A stretch of 39,221 bases of DNA from Desulfatibacillum sp. (GCA_020725555.1 DYEU01000007.1:1-39221), one strand, 5' to 3'. Counted from the stretch's first letter, positions 1 through 8,864 are shown. Program-made: numbers and translations. The notes: generated by a model not told the origin, from the sequence alone.

Positions 1-138
1 AAGTCCCCCGGCGGCGGGCTCGAGCCCTACGAGATCGACAAGGTCATCGGCCGCACCACCCGCGTCCCCCTCCAGCAGGACCAGGCGATCTCCTTCGACA
101 TCCTGAACGGCGCCGAATCCTGGAAACAGGTCGCCTGA
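1..138 (+). CDS. NeuB-type nonulosonate (sialic/legionaminic acid) synthase, C-terminal fragment
   Basis: Only the last 45 codons are inside the window; frame 1 is open from base 1 to the TGA at 136-138. The peptide contains GGGLEPYEIDKVIGR followed by a segment ending in the IL-NGAESW tail. This is the pattern of the C-terminal SAF (antifreeze-like) domain of NeuB/LegI/PseI, which condense a 6-carbon sugar with phosphoenolpyruvate to make 9-carbon nonulosonic acids. The stop overlaps the start of the next gene by one base (TGATG), so the two are translationally coupled. With the SDR and the cytidylyltransferase downstream, the order matches a synthase-PtmA-PtmB type cluster. The catalytic barrel lies outside the window, so the exact sugar cannot be read. 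Confidence 0.8.
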   Translation, partial: KSPGGGLEPYEIDKVIGRTTRVPLQQDQAISFDILNGAESWKQVA

Positions 139-947
139 TGGATCTCTTCGGCCTCGAGGGGGAAGTCGCCGTCGTCACCGGCGCCTTGGGGAAACTCGGG
201 CCGGTGTGGGTGGAGACGCTTCTTGCAGCCGGCGCCTGCGTCTATGCGCTCGACCGCCCGGGCCAGCCGCTTTCCCCCGAGTTCGCCCGCCTGCAGGATG
301 CGGCCCCGCCGGCGCAACTTGCCCTCGGCAGGGCCGATGTGCGGCGGCGCGGCGAACTCGAGGAGGCCTTGCGCGACTGCCGCAGCCGCTTCGGGACACC
401 CAGCGTGCTCGTGAACAACGCGGGCGTCGACACCCCGCCCTCGGCCGCGGGCGGGGGTCGGCGGATCGAGGAGATCCCGATCGAGGAGACCTTGCGGGTC
501 TTCGAGGTGAACACGGCCGGGCTGTTTCTCTGCAGCCAGGTCTTCGGGGCGGCGATGAAGGAAGCCGGCCGCGGATCGATCATCAACATCGGCTCCCTCT
601 ACGCCACCGTCTCCCCCGACGCCCGTTTCTACGACCACCTCGCCTGCGACCCGCCCTTCGTCAAGCCTCCCGCCTACGGCGCCTCGAAAGCCGCGGTGCT
701 CAACCTGACGAAATACTTGGCCACCCACTGGGCGCCCTTCGGCATCCGCGTGAACGCCCTCTCGCCCGGCGGCGTCCTGGGCGGCCAGGACGAGGACTTT
801 CGGCGCAAGTTCTGCGCGCGGGTGCCCCTGGGACGCATGGCCGTAGCGGACGACCTCCGCGGACCGCTTCTGTTCCTCGCCTCCCGGGCCTCCGCCTACG
901 TGACCGGCGTCAATCTCCAAGTCGACGGGGGGTTCACGCTCTGGTGA
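138..947 (+). CDS. SDR-family oxidoreductase, PtmA-like (nonulosonate pathway)
   Basis: The 269-residue protein is a classical short-chain dehydrogenase/reductase. It has the nucleotide-binding TGALGKLG (residues 14-21), NNAG (93-96), a catalytic Ser near 153, the Tyr180/Lys184 pair in YGASK, and a C-terminal VDGG. The spacing between the Ser and the Tyr is long. Together with the SPGGV and VTG-N-VDGG ends it resembles PtmA, the SDR of the Campylobacter legionaminic acid (ptm) flagellar-glycan locus. It probably carries out an NAD(P)-dependent step in making the amino-sugar precursor or the nonulosonate. It starts inside the synthase stop codon (TGATG) and is followed after 31 bases by the CMP-sugar synthetase, so all three look co-transcribed. 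The SDR assignment is secure; the PtmA subgroup is inferred from context and resemblance. Confidence 0.85.
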   Translation: MDLFGLEGEVAVVTGALGKLGPVWVETLLAAGACVYALDRPGQPLSPEFARLQDAAPPAQLALGRADVRRRGELEEALRDCRSRFGTPSVLVNNAGVDTPPSAAGGGRRIEEIPIEETLRVFEVNTAGLFLCSQVFGAAMKEAGRGSIINIGSLYATVSPDARFYDHLACDPPFVKPPAYGASKAAVLNLTKYLATHWAPFGIRVNALSPGGVLGGQDEDFRRKFCARVPLGRMAVADDLRGPLLFLASRASAYVTGVNLQVDGGFTLW

Positions 948-978
948 CCCCCCGGGTCCGCCGCCGAAGAGAACGGCC

Positions 979-1755
979 ATGCACCCCGAGCCCTCCTGCA
1001 TCGCCCTGATCCCGGCCCGTTCGGGATCCAAGCGCGTCGCCGACAAGAACATCCGGCCTCTCGCCGGCCACCCGCTCATCGCCTACACCATCGCCGCCGC
1101 CCGGCAGAGCGGGGTCTTCCGCGACGTCGTCGTCTCCACCGACTCGGAGCGCTATGCGGCCATCGCCCGCCACTACGGGGCCGAAACCCCCTTTCTGCGC
1201 CCGGAGGAGATCTCCGGCGACACCTCCCCGGACATCGAGTGGGTGGACTACACCTTGCGGCGGCTCGCCCGGGAGGGACGCCGCTACGAGTGCTTCAGCA
1301 TCCTGCGGCCGACGAGCCCCTTCCGACTGCCCGAAACCATCCGCCGGGCCTGGTCCGAATTCCGGGCCGAGTCCGGGGTGGATTCCCTGCGCGCGGTCGA
1401 GAAGTGCAGCCAGCATCCGGGCAAGATGTGGATCGTGCGCGGCCGGCGCATGATGCCCCTTCTGCCCTTCGGGCCCGAGGACCGCCCCTGGCACAGCAGC
1501 CAGTACCCCTCGCTGCCGGTGGTCTACGTGCAGAACGCAAGCCTCGAGATCGCCTGGACGCGGGTCGTCTTCGAGACGGGGACGATCGCCGGACACGTCC
1601 TCATGCCGTTTTTCACCCGCGGCGCCGAGGGGCTGGATGTGAACCACCCCGAGGACTGGGAGCTCGCCGAGATGCTGCTTAGGCGCGGGGAAGCCCGCCT
1701 CTGCACGATCGACCGACCCGCCTTTCCCGGCGGGACCGGAGCCGCCCCGGCATGA
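979..1755 (+). CDS. CMP-nonulosonate cytidylyltransferase (NeuA/PtmB-like)
   Basis: This 258-residue protein begins with the nucleotidyltransferase signature IPARSGSKRVADKN (residues 11-24). The motif binds CTP in acylneuraminate cytidylyltransferases. Further family patterns are the 'DVVVSTDSE' strand and the 'LRPTSPFR' segment. The enzyme activates a 9-carbon acid sugar (sialic, legionaminic or similar) as its CMP form in the cytoplasm so that a glycosyltransferase can add it to a surface glycan. It lies just behind the synthase and SDR, which supports a nonulosonate substrate rather than Kdo. Its stop overlaps the next start (ATGA at 1752-1755). Which nonulosonate it uses cannot be told from the sequence alone. 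Confidence 0.88.
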   Translation: MHPEPSCIALIPARSGSKRVADKNIRPLAGHPLIAYTIAAARQSGVFRDVVVSTDSERYAAIARHYGAETPFLRPEEISGDTSPDIEWVDYTLRRLAREGRRYECFSILRPTSPFRLPETIRRAWSEFRAESGVDSLRAVEKCSQHPGKMWIVRGRRMMPLLPFGPEDRPWHSSQYPSLPVVYVQNASLEIAWTRVVFETGTIAGHVLMPFFTRGAEGLDVNHPEDWELAEMLLRRGEARLCTIDRPAFPGGTGAAPA

Positions 1756-2489
1756 ACGACCTGCTGCGCCATTTCCAGGAAAACCGCGGGGGGCTGATTC
1801 ACAAGTGGTCCCACTACTTCGAGGTCTACGACCGACACTTCGCCCGGTTCCGCGACCGCCGGTCTGTGCTGCTGGAATTCGGGGTCTCCCACGGCGGCTC
1901 CCTTCAGATGTGGAAGGCGTATTTCGGGGAACAGGCCGTCATCTACGGCGTGGACATCAACCCGGCCTGCAAGGCCCTCGAGGAGGAGCGGATCCATATC
2001 CGCATCGGCGATCAGGGCGACCGCCGGTTTCTGCAAGAGCTGAGAAACGAGCTCCCCCCGGTCGACATCCTGATCGACGACGGCGGCCATACCATGGAGC
2101 AGCAGATCGCCACCTTCGAGGTCTTTTTCCCGCACGTCGCCCCCGACGGCCTCTATGTGTGTGAAGACTTGCACACCTCCTACCGCCCCAAGTTCGGGGG
2201 GGGCGTCCGCCGGCGCGGCACCTTCATCGAATTCGCCAAATCGCTGATCGACGCCCTCCATGGCTGGCATTCCCGGCAACCGCGCCGCCTGTCCGTCACC
2301 GAGTTTACGAAAACGGCCTTTGCCCTGCATTTCTACGACAGCATGCTCGTGATCGAAAAGCGTCCGCGGGAGGAGCCCACCCACGTCCGCAGCGGGAACC
2401 CCCGCATCGCACCGTTCCGGGTGCCGCCCCGCCGGCCGCTTTTCGGCCGCCTGGCCGATCGCTGGGTCAAATTCACGGGACGGCTCTGA
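1752..2489 (+). CDS. Class I SAM-dependent methyltransferase (glycan-modifying)
   Basis: The 245-residue protein has a Rossmann-type SAM-binding start, LEFGVSHGG (residues 41-49), an acidic strand end VDIN (67-70) and a IDDGGH motif (108-113). These are typical of the macrocin-O-methyltransferase / CmcI-like group often found in surface-polysaccharide loci. It probably O-methylates a sugar of the glycan built by this locus. The start overlaps the previous stop by four bases, so it is translated with the cytidylyltransferase. No membrane segment or signal peptide is visible, so it acts in the cytoplasm on a nucleotide sugar or lipid-linked intermediate. The acceptor is unknown. Confidence 0.75.
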   Translation: MNDLLRHFQENRGGLIHKWSHYFEVYDRHFARFRDRRSVLLEFGVSHGGSLQMWKAYFGEQAVIYGVDINPACKALEEERIHIRIGDQGDRRFLQELRNELPPVDILIDDGGHTMEQQIATFEVFFPHVAPDGLYVCEDLHTSYRPKFGGGVRRRGTFIEFAKSLIDALHGWHSRQPRRLSVTEFTKTAFALHFYDSMLVIEKRPREEPTHVRSGNPRIAPFRVPPRRPLFGRLADRWVKFTGRL

Positions 2490-2518
2490 ACCTCCCGCGC
2501 GGTCCACAAGGAAGCGGA

Positions 2519-4114
2519 GTGCGCCTTCGCCGACTGCTGCCGCAATCGCTTTTCCCCGGGGGCCTCATCTGGCTGCTGCCGGCATCGGCCCTGATGAACG
2601 CCGCGGTGCTGTGCCAGCGATGGGACACGGCCGTCAATCACGACGCCCTGACCTACATCGCGGCCGCCCAGAAAATCGCCGCAGGGCAATTCGCCGAGGC
2701 CGCGGCGACTCACCCGGTCGTGATCTACCCGCTGCTCATCGCGTTCTTCCGGGCCTTCCTGCCCGACTGGGTCTCCGCCGCCCGGCTGGTCTCCTGCCTG
2801 GCCGTCGTGGCGGCCGTGGTTCCGGTCTACCTGCTCGCGCGCGATCTCTTCGGGGAACGGGAGGCCCGCTGGGCGGCACTCGCCTTCATGGTTTCCCCGG
2901 AAGCCCTGCGTTTCTCCTTCCAGGTCGTTCGCGACCCGCTCTACACCCTGTGTTTTCTCGGCTTTCTCCTCTGGGGCTCCCGCACGCTGGCATCCGGATC
3001 CCTGCGGCAAAGCCTGCTTGCGGCCCTGGCCGCCCTGCTCGCCCTCCTCGTGCGCCCCGAGGGCGCCGTCGCCTTTCCCCTCTTCGTGGGGTTCTGCCTC
3101 GTCCGGGCCCTGCTTCGGCCGCGGGAATGGAAACGGCGCCTGAAGCCCGCGGTCTCGTGGGCCGCCGCGCTCTGCGCCGTGACCGCGGCCGCCTGGCTCG
3201 CCGTGCCGGGGTGGTTTCCCGTCACCGCGCGGGGCAACCCCTACTCCCACGGCTACCTGCTCGACCTGTGGCGGGGGGAGGGGCTTCAGAACCTCGAGCG
3301 GATCAAGAACCGGCTCGAGGCCATGGAGCAGGAGAGCCCCTACGAGATCGCGGGGGAGAATTTCGCGAGCATCGCCCGCAAACTCCTCCCCTGGATCTAT
3401 CTCGGGGGGATGATCGCCGGCGGCATGAAGGCCGCCTCGTTCTCGACCGCCCTTGCCGCGGTCCTCGGGCTTTCCCGCTTTCGCGCAAGCCCCCGCCACG
3501 GCTTCGTCCTCTGGACGGCCGCGGGCTATGCCGTCTTCATTTTTCTCTTCGTCCTCTACCGCGATTTCTTCGACACCCGCTTTCTCTGGGTTCCGCTGGC
3601 GGCCCTCATGCCCTGGGCCGGGCGGGGCGTCTCGCGGCTGCTGTCCGGGCTTTCCGGCCTCCGCGGGGGGGTCCTCCTGTCGTGGGCGGCGGCGGCGCTT
3701 TTTCTTCTCATCCCGCTCAGCAAATCCAACCACCTCTGGGTGAGCCGCCCGGACGCCCTGATCGAGGCCGCCGCCTGGCTGGCCGGCTGGGACGAGCTTC
3801 GCGGCGCCCGCTGGATCGCCACCGACGACCGCATCCCCTTCTACGCCAACGGCCAGCAGCCGCCGCCCCCCGCGGAGATCCGGTGTCGCAAGGTATTCAC
3901 TCTCGACGTGGCCTGCCTGGAGAACGCCGCGATGCGGGAAGGGATCGAGGTCGTGGTCGTCTTCGCCGAACGGGGGCGGCAGGAGGCGCCGCGCGCCCTG
4001 GAGGGGTACGATGCGGTGCGGGAGTTTAGCGACGGCAGGCAGAGCGTCCTCGTGTTCCGGCGCTCTCCGTCCGGGTCTCCGGCCGCCCGGACCTCACCCG
4101 GCGGCGGGGCGTGA
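2519..4114 (+). CDS. GT-C superfamily membrane glycosyltransferase (PMT/ArnT-like)
   Basis: This 531-residue integral membrane protein starts at a GTG. After the first membrane segment comes an acidic loop with Asp36, Asp42 and Tyr46 (RWDT-NHDALTY), the place where GT-C enzymes keep their catalytic Asp. About ten hydrophobic segments follow, then a soluble C-terminal domain from about residue 415. Such enzymes transfer sugars from polyprenyl-phosphate donors to acceptors on the periplasmic side. The gene lies 29 bases after the methyltransferase and closes the plus-strand glycan operon. Its last 21 bases overlap the 3' end of the convergent methyltransferase gene. Substrate and acceptor cannot be predicted. 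Confidence 0.72.
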   Translation: MRLRRLLPQSLFPGGLIWLLPASALMNAAVLCQRWDTAVNHDALTYIAAAQKIAAGQFAEAAATHPVVIYPLLIAFFRAFLPDWVSAARLVSCLAVVAAVVPVYLLARDLFGEREARWAALAFMVSPEALRFSFQVVRDPLYTLCFLGFLLWGSRTLASGSLRQSLLAALAALLALLVRPEGAVAFPLFVGFCLVRALLRPREWKRRLKPAVSWAAALCAVTAAAWLAVPGWFPVTARGNPYSHGYLLDLWRGEGLQNLERIKNRLEAMEQESPYEIAGENFASIARKLLPWIYLGGMIAGGMKAASFSTALAAVLGLSRFRASPRHGFVLWTAAGYAVFIFLFVLYRDFFDTRFLWVPLAALMPWAGRGVSRLLSGLSGLRGGVLLSWAAAALFLLIPLSKSNHLWVSRPDALIEAAAWLAGWDELRGARWIATDDRIPFYANGQQPPPPAEIRCRKVFTLDVACLENAAMREGIEVVVVFAERGRQEAPRALEGYDAVREFSDGRQSVLVFRRSPSGSPAARTSPGGGA

Positions 4115-4804
4115 AAGCCACTCGGCCAGGCGCTCCGGCGCCATCAGGTTGAGCAGCTCCCGGCGGTTGGCCGCGAGGTCCTCGTAGCCCATGCGCTCGA
4201 GCTCGGAGGGGGAGAGCCGAAGGCGGCGGCCCGGTTCCCCCCGCACGATGACGCCGATCCCGTGATCGCAGTCCAGAACGCCGATCCGCAGGTCGTCGCG
4301 CTCGATCCGCAGCCGGACGATCGTCTTCCAGACGTCTCCGCTCCAGCATCCCGCCCGCGGAACCTCCCGCCGCTCGGCCGCTTCTTGCCGCGACCCGGCC
4401 GGCGTCGCCTGGGCGGCGGAGGCCGGGCTGCAGTCGTGCATGAGGATCACGCCCTTCGGGGAAAGATGCCGCAGGCTGTTGGCGACGTCCTTCCAGCTCT
4501 GCTCGTGGGTGTGCAGCCCGTCGACGAAAACCACGTCCAGCCCCGGCAGGCGCTCGAGGCGTTGCCGGCGGCGTTCGAAGAATTCGTCGCTGGTCATCTC
4601 GTAGTACTCGTTGAAGAGGTTGTACGGGTCCCGCAGCCAGGCGCCCGCCCTGCGCTTCAGGGAGATCTTCAGCACCGGGTCGACGGCGAGCTTCTTGCGC
4701 GCCCTCACCCGGAGAAAGAGCTTGCCTTTCTTGACCCCGATTTCGAGGTAGGTCCGGCCGTGCCGTTGATCGATCACCGCCTGCACGACATCCCGTCGAT
4801 CCAT
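4094..4804 (-). CDS. Class I SAM-dependent methyltransferase (Methyltransf_24-like)
   Basis: This 236-residue protein has the SAM-binding strand YLEIGVKKGK (residues 19-28), VDPV (41-44), a VDGLH motif (94-98) and HDCSP (123-127). These are typical of small methyltransferases found in cell-surface sugar loci. A Ser/Ala/Glu-rich stretch near residues 128-145 departs from the usual fold and is probably a surface loop. It follows the GT2 gene on the same strand after 36 bases, so the two likely form a minus-strand operon running towards the plus-strand glycan operon. It is a second glycan methyltransferase, unlike the one at 1752-2489. The acceptor is unknown. Confidence 0.72.
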   Translation of the reverse strand: MDRRDVVQAVIDQRHGRTYLEIGVKKGKLFLRVRARKKLAVDPVLKISLKRRAGAWLRDPYNLFNEYYEMTSDEFFERRRQRLERLPGLDVVFVDGLHTHEQSWKDVANSLRHLSPKGVILMHDCSPASAAQATPAGSRQEAAERREVPRAGCWSGDVWKTIVRLRIERDDLRIGVLDCDHGIGVIVRGEPGRRLRLSPSELERMGYEDLAANRRELLNLMAPERLAEWLSRPAAG

Positions 4805-4840
4805 CGCGTTGGTCTCCGGCGATCCGGCGGTCCGCGGCCC

Positions 4841-5794
4841 TCAGGCTTCGCCGCGGCGGGACCGGATCCGTTTCTTGATCCGTTTCATCCAGGGTTTCTT
4901 CCCGTGACGCCATTCGTGGTAGGAGCCGATCCAGGTCCCCTCGCCGTATTTGCCGATCCAGCGGGCGAAGTACGAGGCGGCGAGATTGAGCCCGAGAAGC
5001 CGCCGGCTCAGGCGGCCGGCACCGCGCCGCAGGCAGCAATTCCAAAGCAGGGCCCCGCCGTTCACGAGCGGCCAGGGCAGGTGGACATACCAGGGAACGG
5101 TGGACCCGAACAGGGCCTCCCGCTGCCGCGCGACACTGAATTCCGCGGTTTTTCGCCGGTGCCAGAGGACTTCCGGCACCTGGACGAAATCGCCGTCGAG
5201 CGAAAGCTCGAGCAGCAGCACGACGTCGGGGGTCAGCAGGCGCCGAAACACCCCGGCCCGCTTCAGGGCCTCGAGGCGGAAGAGCCCGTAGACCATCTTG
5301 CCGAACCCCTTCGCCTCCCGGCAGACCGCCTGCACCCGCCGCCGGGGCGAAAGCCCGATCGTGGAAAAGCGATGCACCTTCTTTTTCCTGCGCCGGCTCC
5401 CGTCGGCCTCGAGGTGGGCGGTGAGGGGATAGGCGAGAACGGCCGACGGGTGCTCATCGAGCGCCGCCACCAGCGCCTCCAGCCATCGGGGTTCGTGGAG
5501 GTCGTGGTCGCTCACCCAGGCGAAAAATTCGGCCTCGCCCGCGGCCTCGACGCAGGCGCGCCAGTTGTCGATCATTCCCCGGCGCACCGGGTTGGCGGTA
5601 TAGGCGATCCGCGGGTCGCTCCGGGCGTAAGCCTGCACAATCCGCCCCGGCTCGGGTCCGGTGGAATCATCGAAGGCGACCAGGCGGTAGTGGGGATAGG
5701 TCTGGCGGGCGAGCGCCTCCAGCGCCTCGCGCAGCGCGTGGGTCTGGTTGTACACGGGCATTCCCAGACAGACCCGAGGGGAGAGGGGCACCAT
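4841..5794 (-). CDS. GT2-family glycosyltransferase
   Basis: The 317-residue protein has the GT-A fold signature of family 2 glycosyltransferases. It begins with VCLGMPVYN (residues 8-16), has a DDS at 42-44 and a DXD-like SDHD at 95-98 for metal and nucleotide-sugar binding. It transfers a sugar from a nucleotide donor during glycan assembly at the inner face of the membrane. I placed the start at ATG 5794 because the family alignment begins there. The frame stays open upstream to 5944, but that extension lacks any family signature and overlaps a promoter for the divergent gene. The basic C-terminus and lack of clear membrane helices suggest a peripheral protein. The substrate is unknown. 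Confidence 0.8.
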   Translation of the reverse strand: MVPLSPRVCLGMPVYNQTHALREALEALARQTYPHYRLVAFDDSTGPEPGRIVQAYARSDPRIAYTANPVRRGMIDNWRACVEAAGEAEFFAWVSDHDLHEPRWLEALVAALDEHPSAVLAYPLTAHLEADGSRRRKKKVHRFSTIGLSPRRRVQAVCREAKGFGKMVYGLFRLEALKRAGVFRRLLTPDVVLLLELSLDGDFVQVPEVLWHRRKTAEFSVARQREALFGSTVPWYVHLPWPLVNGGALLWNCCLRRGAGRLSRRLLGLNLAASYFARWIGKYGEGTWIGSYHEWRHGKKPWMKRIKKRIRSRRGEA

Positions 5795-5923
5795 GAAAGG
5801 AATCGGCTCCCAAGCAAGGTTCACCGGCGAAAAGCAACTGTTCGTATCCCATGTTCCCGGCCAAGGCAAGCCGCCGCAACCGCGAAGGCGCCATTGCCCA
5901 CACCCGACGGTCGGAAGTGAGGT

Positions 5924-5952
5924 TTGACAAAACGAGGAAAGCAAGGTAATTA
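5924..5952 (+). promoter_or_regulatory. Sigma70-type promoter for the surface-carbohydrate gene pair
   Basis: TTGACA at 5924-5929 and TAATTA at 5947-5952 are separated by exactly 17 bases, close to the sigma70 consensus. They lie in an AT-rich patch unusual for this window. Transcription would start near 5959, leaving a leader of about 23 bases before the ATG at 5982. The Shine-Dalgarno match there is weak. Confidence 0.6.
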
Positions 5953-5981
5953 GAGGGATTTACATTGTTGATGGATGTGAG

Positions 5982-7391
5982 ATGCGCCGCAGCCAACCCC
6001 TGCTGTTGATTCCCGTCGAAAACCAGGTCCGCGAGCTTGACCCGAAGCTGTTGCTCGCCTGCATCGCCGCCCGCCGCGGGTTTTCCTCGATCATCGGCGC
6101 CCGCCGCGACATGGAAATGCGGATCGACGGGTTTCCGCGCGCGATCTACCTCTCCAAGAGCATGACGGTCCGCAGCCTCCTCTTCTTCCAGGCGGCCGTG
6201 AAGTACGGCCACGACATCATCACCTGGGACGAGGAGGCGCTCGTCCATCTCCCGCCGGACACCTATTATTCGCGCCGCCTCCACCCGCGCGCCATCCGCT
6301 ATGTCAGCCACCTCTTCGCCTGGGGAGAGGAGAACGCGGAACTCTGGAGGGGCTACCCCCATCTCCCCCCGGGCATCCCCATCCACGTGACCGGCAACCC
6401 GCGAAGCGACCTGTTGCGCCGGGAGCTGCACGGCTACTACGCCGAGGATCTCGCCCGCATCCGTGCGGAGTTCGGCCCCTACCTGCTCGTGAACACCAAT
6501 TTCAACCACGTGAACGCCTTCGGGCCGGACATGAACCTCTTCAAGCCCGTCAAGCGGCCGGGGCGAAGGCCGCGCTTCGGCCGCGCGGCGCGGGGCATGA
6601 GCCGCGCCTACGCCGAGGGGTTGCGCGACCACAAACTCGCCGTTTTCCGCGACTTTCAGGAGATGATCCCGCGCCTGGAGGCGGCGTTTCCCGACTTCAC
6701 GATCGTGGTGCGGCCGCACCCGACCGAGAGCCACGACGTCTACCGCCGCATCGCGTCCGGTTGCCGACGGGTGCGCGTCACCAACGCCGGAAACGTCGTC
6801 CCCTGGCTGCTGGGGGCGACCGCCCTGGTGCACAACGGCTGCACGACCGGGGTCGAGGCCTTCGAGCTGGGCGTTCCCGCGCTGAGCTACCGGGCGACGG
6901 TGAACGAGGCCTACGACGCCGGCTTCTACCGGTTGCCGAACGCCCTGAGCTACAATTGCTTTTCCTTCGAGGAGCTCGAGGACACCCTGCGGCGGATCCT
7001 GGAGGGGAGGCTCGGACCGCCGGACGGGGAGGAGCGGCGCCGCCTGCTGCGCCGCCATCTGGCCGCTCCGGACGGCCCGCTCGCCTGCGAGCGGATCGTG
7101 GCGGTTCTCGAGAACATCGCCGCGGCGCAGGCCGCCTCCCCGCGCGACGGCTTTTTCGGGGGAATCGAGCGCCGCCTGACCTCCCTCGGGCTGAGCGCCC
7201 TGCGCACCGTCAAGTCGCTCCTTCCCGGATCCCACAACCGGCCGGAGTTCCAGCGCCACCGCTATCCCGGCCTGCCGCTGCCCGAGGTGGCGCAAAGGCT
7301 GGAGCGCTTCCAGAGCCTCCTCGGCGGGCCCCGCGTGCCGCTCGCGGTCGAGCCCGTCACCGAGACCATCTACCGCATCCGGGTGCCGTAA
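5982..7391 (+). CDS. Surface carbohydrate biosynthesis protein (TIGR04396-like), copy 1
   Basis: This 469-residue soluble protein has motifs reminiscent of GT-B fold transferases. They are an N-terminal IPVENQVRELD, VTGNPRSDLL near residue 137, a RPHPTESHD segment, and a late HNGCTTGVEA that would form the donor-binding helix. I believe it belongs to the surface carbohydrate biosynthesis family described in TIGRFAMs. The family is linked to O-antigen and nonulosonate loci, but its biochemistry is not defined. It is followed after 19 bases by a close paralogue (7411-8832), and the pair seems to have its own promoter at 5924-5952. A cytoplasmic glycosyltransferase role is inferred, not shown. 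Confidence 0.72.
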   Translation: MRRSQPLLLIPVENQVRELDPKLLLACIAARRGFSSIIGARRDMEMRIDGFPRAIYLSKSMTVRSLLFFQAAVKYGHDIITWDEEALVHLPPDTYYSRRLHPRAIRYVSHLFAWGEENAELWRGYPHLPPGIPIHVTGNPRSDLLRRELHGYYAEDLARIRAEFGPYLLVNTNFNHVNAFGPDMNLFKPVKRPGRRPRFGRAARGMSRAYAEGLRDHKLAVFRDFQEMIPRLEAAFPDFTIVVRPHPTESHDVYRRIASGCRRVRVTNAGNVVPWLLGATALVHNGCTTGVEAFELGVPALSYRATVNEAYDAGFYRLPNALSYNCFSFEELEDTLRRILEGRLGPPDGEERRRLLRRHLAAPDGPLACERIVAVLENIAAAQAASPRDGFFGGIERRLTSLGLSALRTVKSLLPGSHNRPEFQRHRYPGLPLPEVAQRLERFQSLLGGPRVPLAVEPVTETIYRIRVP

Positions 7392-7410
7392 CCCGAAAAC
7401 GACCGCGATC

Positions 7411-8832
7411 ATGGCCGCCGCCCCCCCGCTCATCATCCCCGTCGAGAACCAGGTGCGCGAGCTCGATGCGAAGCTCCTGCTCGCCTGCCTCGCCGCGCAA
7501 CGCGGCTTCGAGTCCATCCTCGGCTCGCACCGCGAGATCGACCTGCACATCGCCTCGTTTCCGCGCGGGCTCTACCTGAACAAAAGCATGACCGCCCGCA
7601 ACCTGAACATGTTCCACATCCTCGGGCGGCTCGGCCACCGCATCCTCACCTGGGACGAGGAAGCCCTCGTGCACCTGCCGCCCGAAATTTACTACTCGCG
7701 GCGCCTCTCCCCGGAGGCGATCCGCTTCGTCTCCCACCTCTTCGCCTGGGGCGAGGACAACGCCGAGCTCTGGCGCAACTGGCCGCACCTGCCGGCGGAG
7801 ATCCCCATCCACGTGACCGGAAACCCGCGCAACGACATGCTCCGCCCCGAGCTGCGCCCTTTCCACGAGGAAGAGGTCCGGCGCATCCGCGACCGCTACG
7901 GCGACTATCTCCTCGTCAACACCAACTTCAACCACGTCAACGCCTTCTTTCCCGCCCAGAACCTGTTCCGGCCCGGCACGGCGGAAGGGGGACGTCCCGC
8001 CTTCGGCAAGGCGGGCGTGGGCATGCCGCTCGACTTCGCCCGCGCCCTCCATGGGCAGAAATCGGCCGTGTTCCGAGCCTTTCTGCAGCTGATCCCCGAG
8101 CTCGCCCGGGCCTTCCCGCGGTGTTCCATCATCGTGCGGCCCCACCCCACCGAGGGGCAGTCCGTCTACCGGGAGGCCGCGCGGGGTTTCGCCAACGTGC
8201 ATGTGACCAACGAGGGCAACGTCGTGCCCTGGCTGCTCGGGGCGCGGGCCCTTGTGCACAACGGCTGCACGACGGGCGTGGAAGCCTACGTGATGCGCAT
8301 CCCGGCCTTCACCTACCGCCCCGCGGTCTGCGCCGCCATCGACGACACCTTCTACCGCCTGCCGCACGGGGTGAGCCACGCCTGCTTCACGGCCGAGGAT
8401 CTCGTCACGGGGCTTCAGGACGTTCTGGCGGGGCGGTTGGGGGCCGCCGGGGGGGAGGAGCGGGAACGCCTCGTCCGGCGGCACCTTGCGGGGATGGAGG
8501 GACCGCTGGCCTGCGAGCGGATGCTGGAGGTCATCGCCGGGATCGCCGCCCGGGAACCGGCTCTCCCGGGGCCGCCGCTTGGCAGCCGGATCGCCGGCCG
8601 GGCCCTCGCCGCGGCGCGCCTGCTCGTCAAGCGCGCCAAGGCCTACCTTCCCGGCTCGCATGCGCCGCCGGAATTTCACCGCCACCGCTACCCCGGCATC
8701 CCCCCGGAGGAGCTGGCCTCAAAAATCGGGCGCCTCACGGCCGCCATCGGCACAGGGCCGCCCCCCCGGGCGGAGTGGATCGCCCCGCACATCGTGAACA
8801 TCCGGCCGCCCGAGGGCGGGCGGCCGGCTTGA
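7411..8832 (+). CDS. Surface carbohydrate biosynthesis protein (TIGR04396-like), copy 2
   Basis: This 473-residue protein is a paralogue of its upstream neighbour. By eye well over half of the positions match, including ENQVRELD, TWDEEALVHLP, VSHLFAWGE, HVTGNPR, LLVNTNFNHVNAF, RPHPTE and HNGCTTGVEA. The two differ mainly in the insert after the NFNHVNAF strand and in the linker before the conserved C-terminal 'LPGSH-PEF-RHRYPG' motif. This is the pattern of an old tandem duplication followed by divergence, perhaps towards different sugars. It is co-oriented with copy 1 at a 19-base gap. Function is inferred only as part of surface-glycan assembly. Confidence 0.72.
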   Translation: MAAAPPLIIPVENQVRELDAKLLLACLAAQRGFESILGSHREIDLHIASFPRGLYLNKSMTARNLNMFHILGRLGHRILTWDEEALVHLPPEIYYSRRLSPEAIRFVSHLFAWGEDNAELWRNWPHLPAEIPIHVTGNPRNDMLRPELRPFHEEEVRRIRDRYGDYLLVNTNFNHVNAFFPAQNLFRPGTAEGGRPAFGKAGVGMPLDFARALHGQKSAVFRAFLQLIPELARAFPRCSIIVRPHPTEGQSVYREAARGFANVHVTNEGNVVPWLLGARALVHNGCTTGVEAYVMRIPAFTYRPAVCAAIDDTFYRLPHGVSHACFTAEDLVTGLQDVLAGRLGAAGGEERERLVRRHLAGMEGPLACERMLEVIAGIAAREPALPGPPLGSRIAGRALAAARLLVKRAKAYLPGSHAPPEFHRHRYPGIPPEELASKIGRLTAAIGTGPPPRAEWIAPHIVNIRPPEGGRPA

Positions 8833-8844
8833 CAGGCTCGGGCG

Positions 8845-8864
8845 CCGGCGGCCATCGCCGCCGG
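8845..8864 (+). terminator. GC-rich stem-loop after the surface-carbohydrate pair
   Basis: CCGGCGGC and GCCGCCGG form a perfect 8-bp stem around a CATC loop, 12 bases after the stop of copy 2. No T-run follows, so it may be a pause site or a 3' end stabiliser rather than a true intrinsic terminator. Confidence 0.3.

Noticed and set aside
5795-5944. N-terminal extension of the GT2 gene up to 5944
   Set aside because: The extension lacks GT2 similarity and covers the divergent promoter. ATG 5794 begins exactly where the family fold starts.
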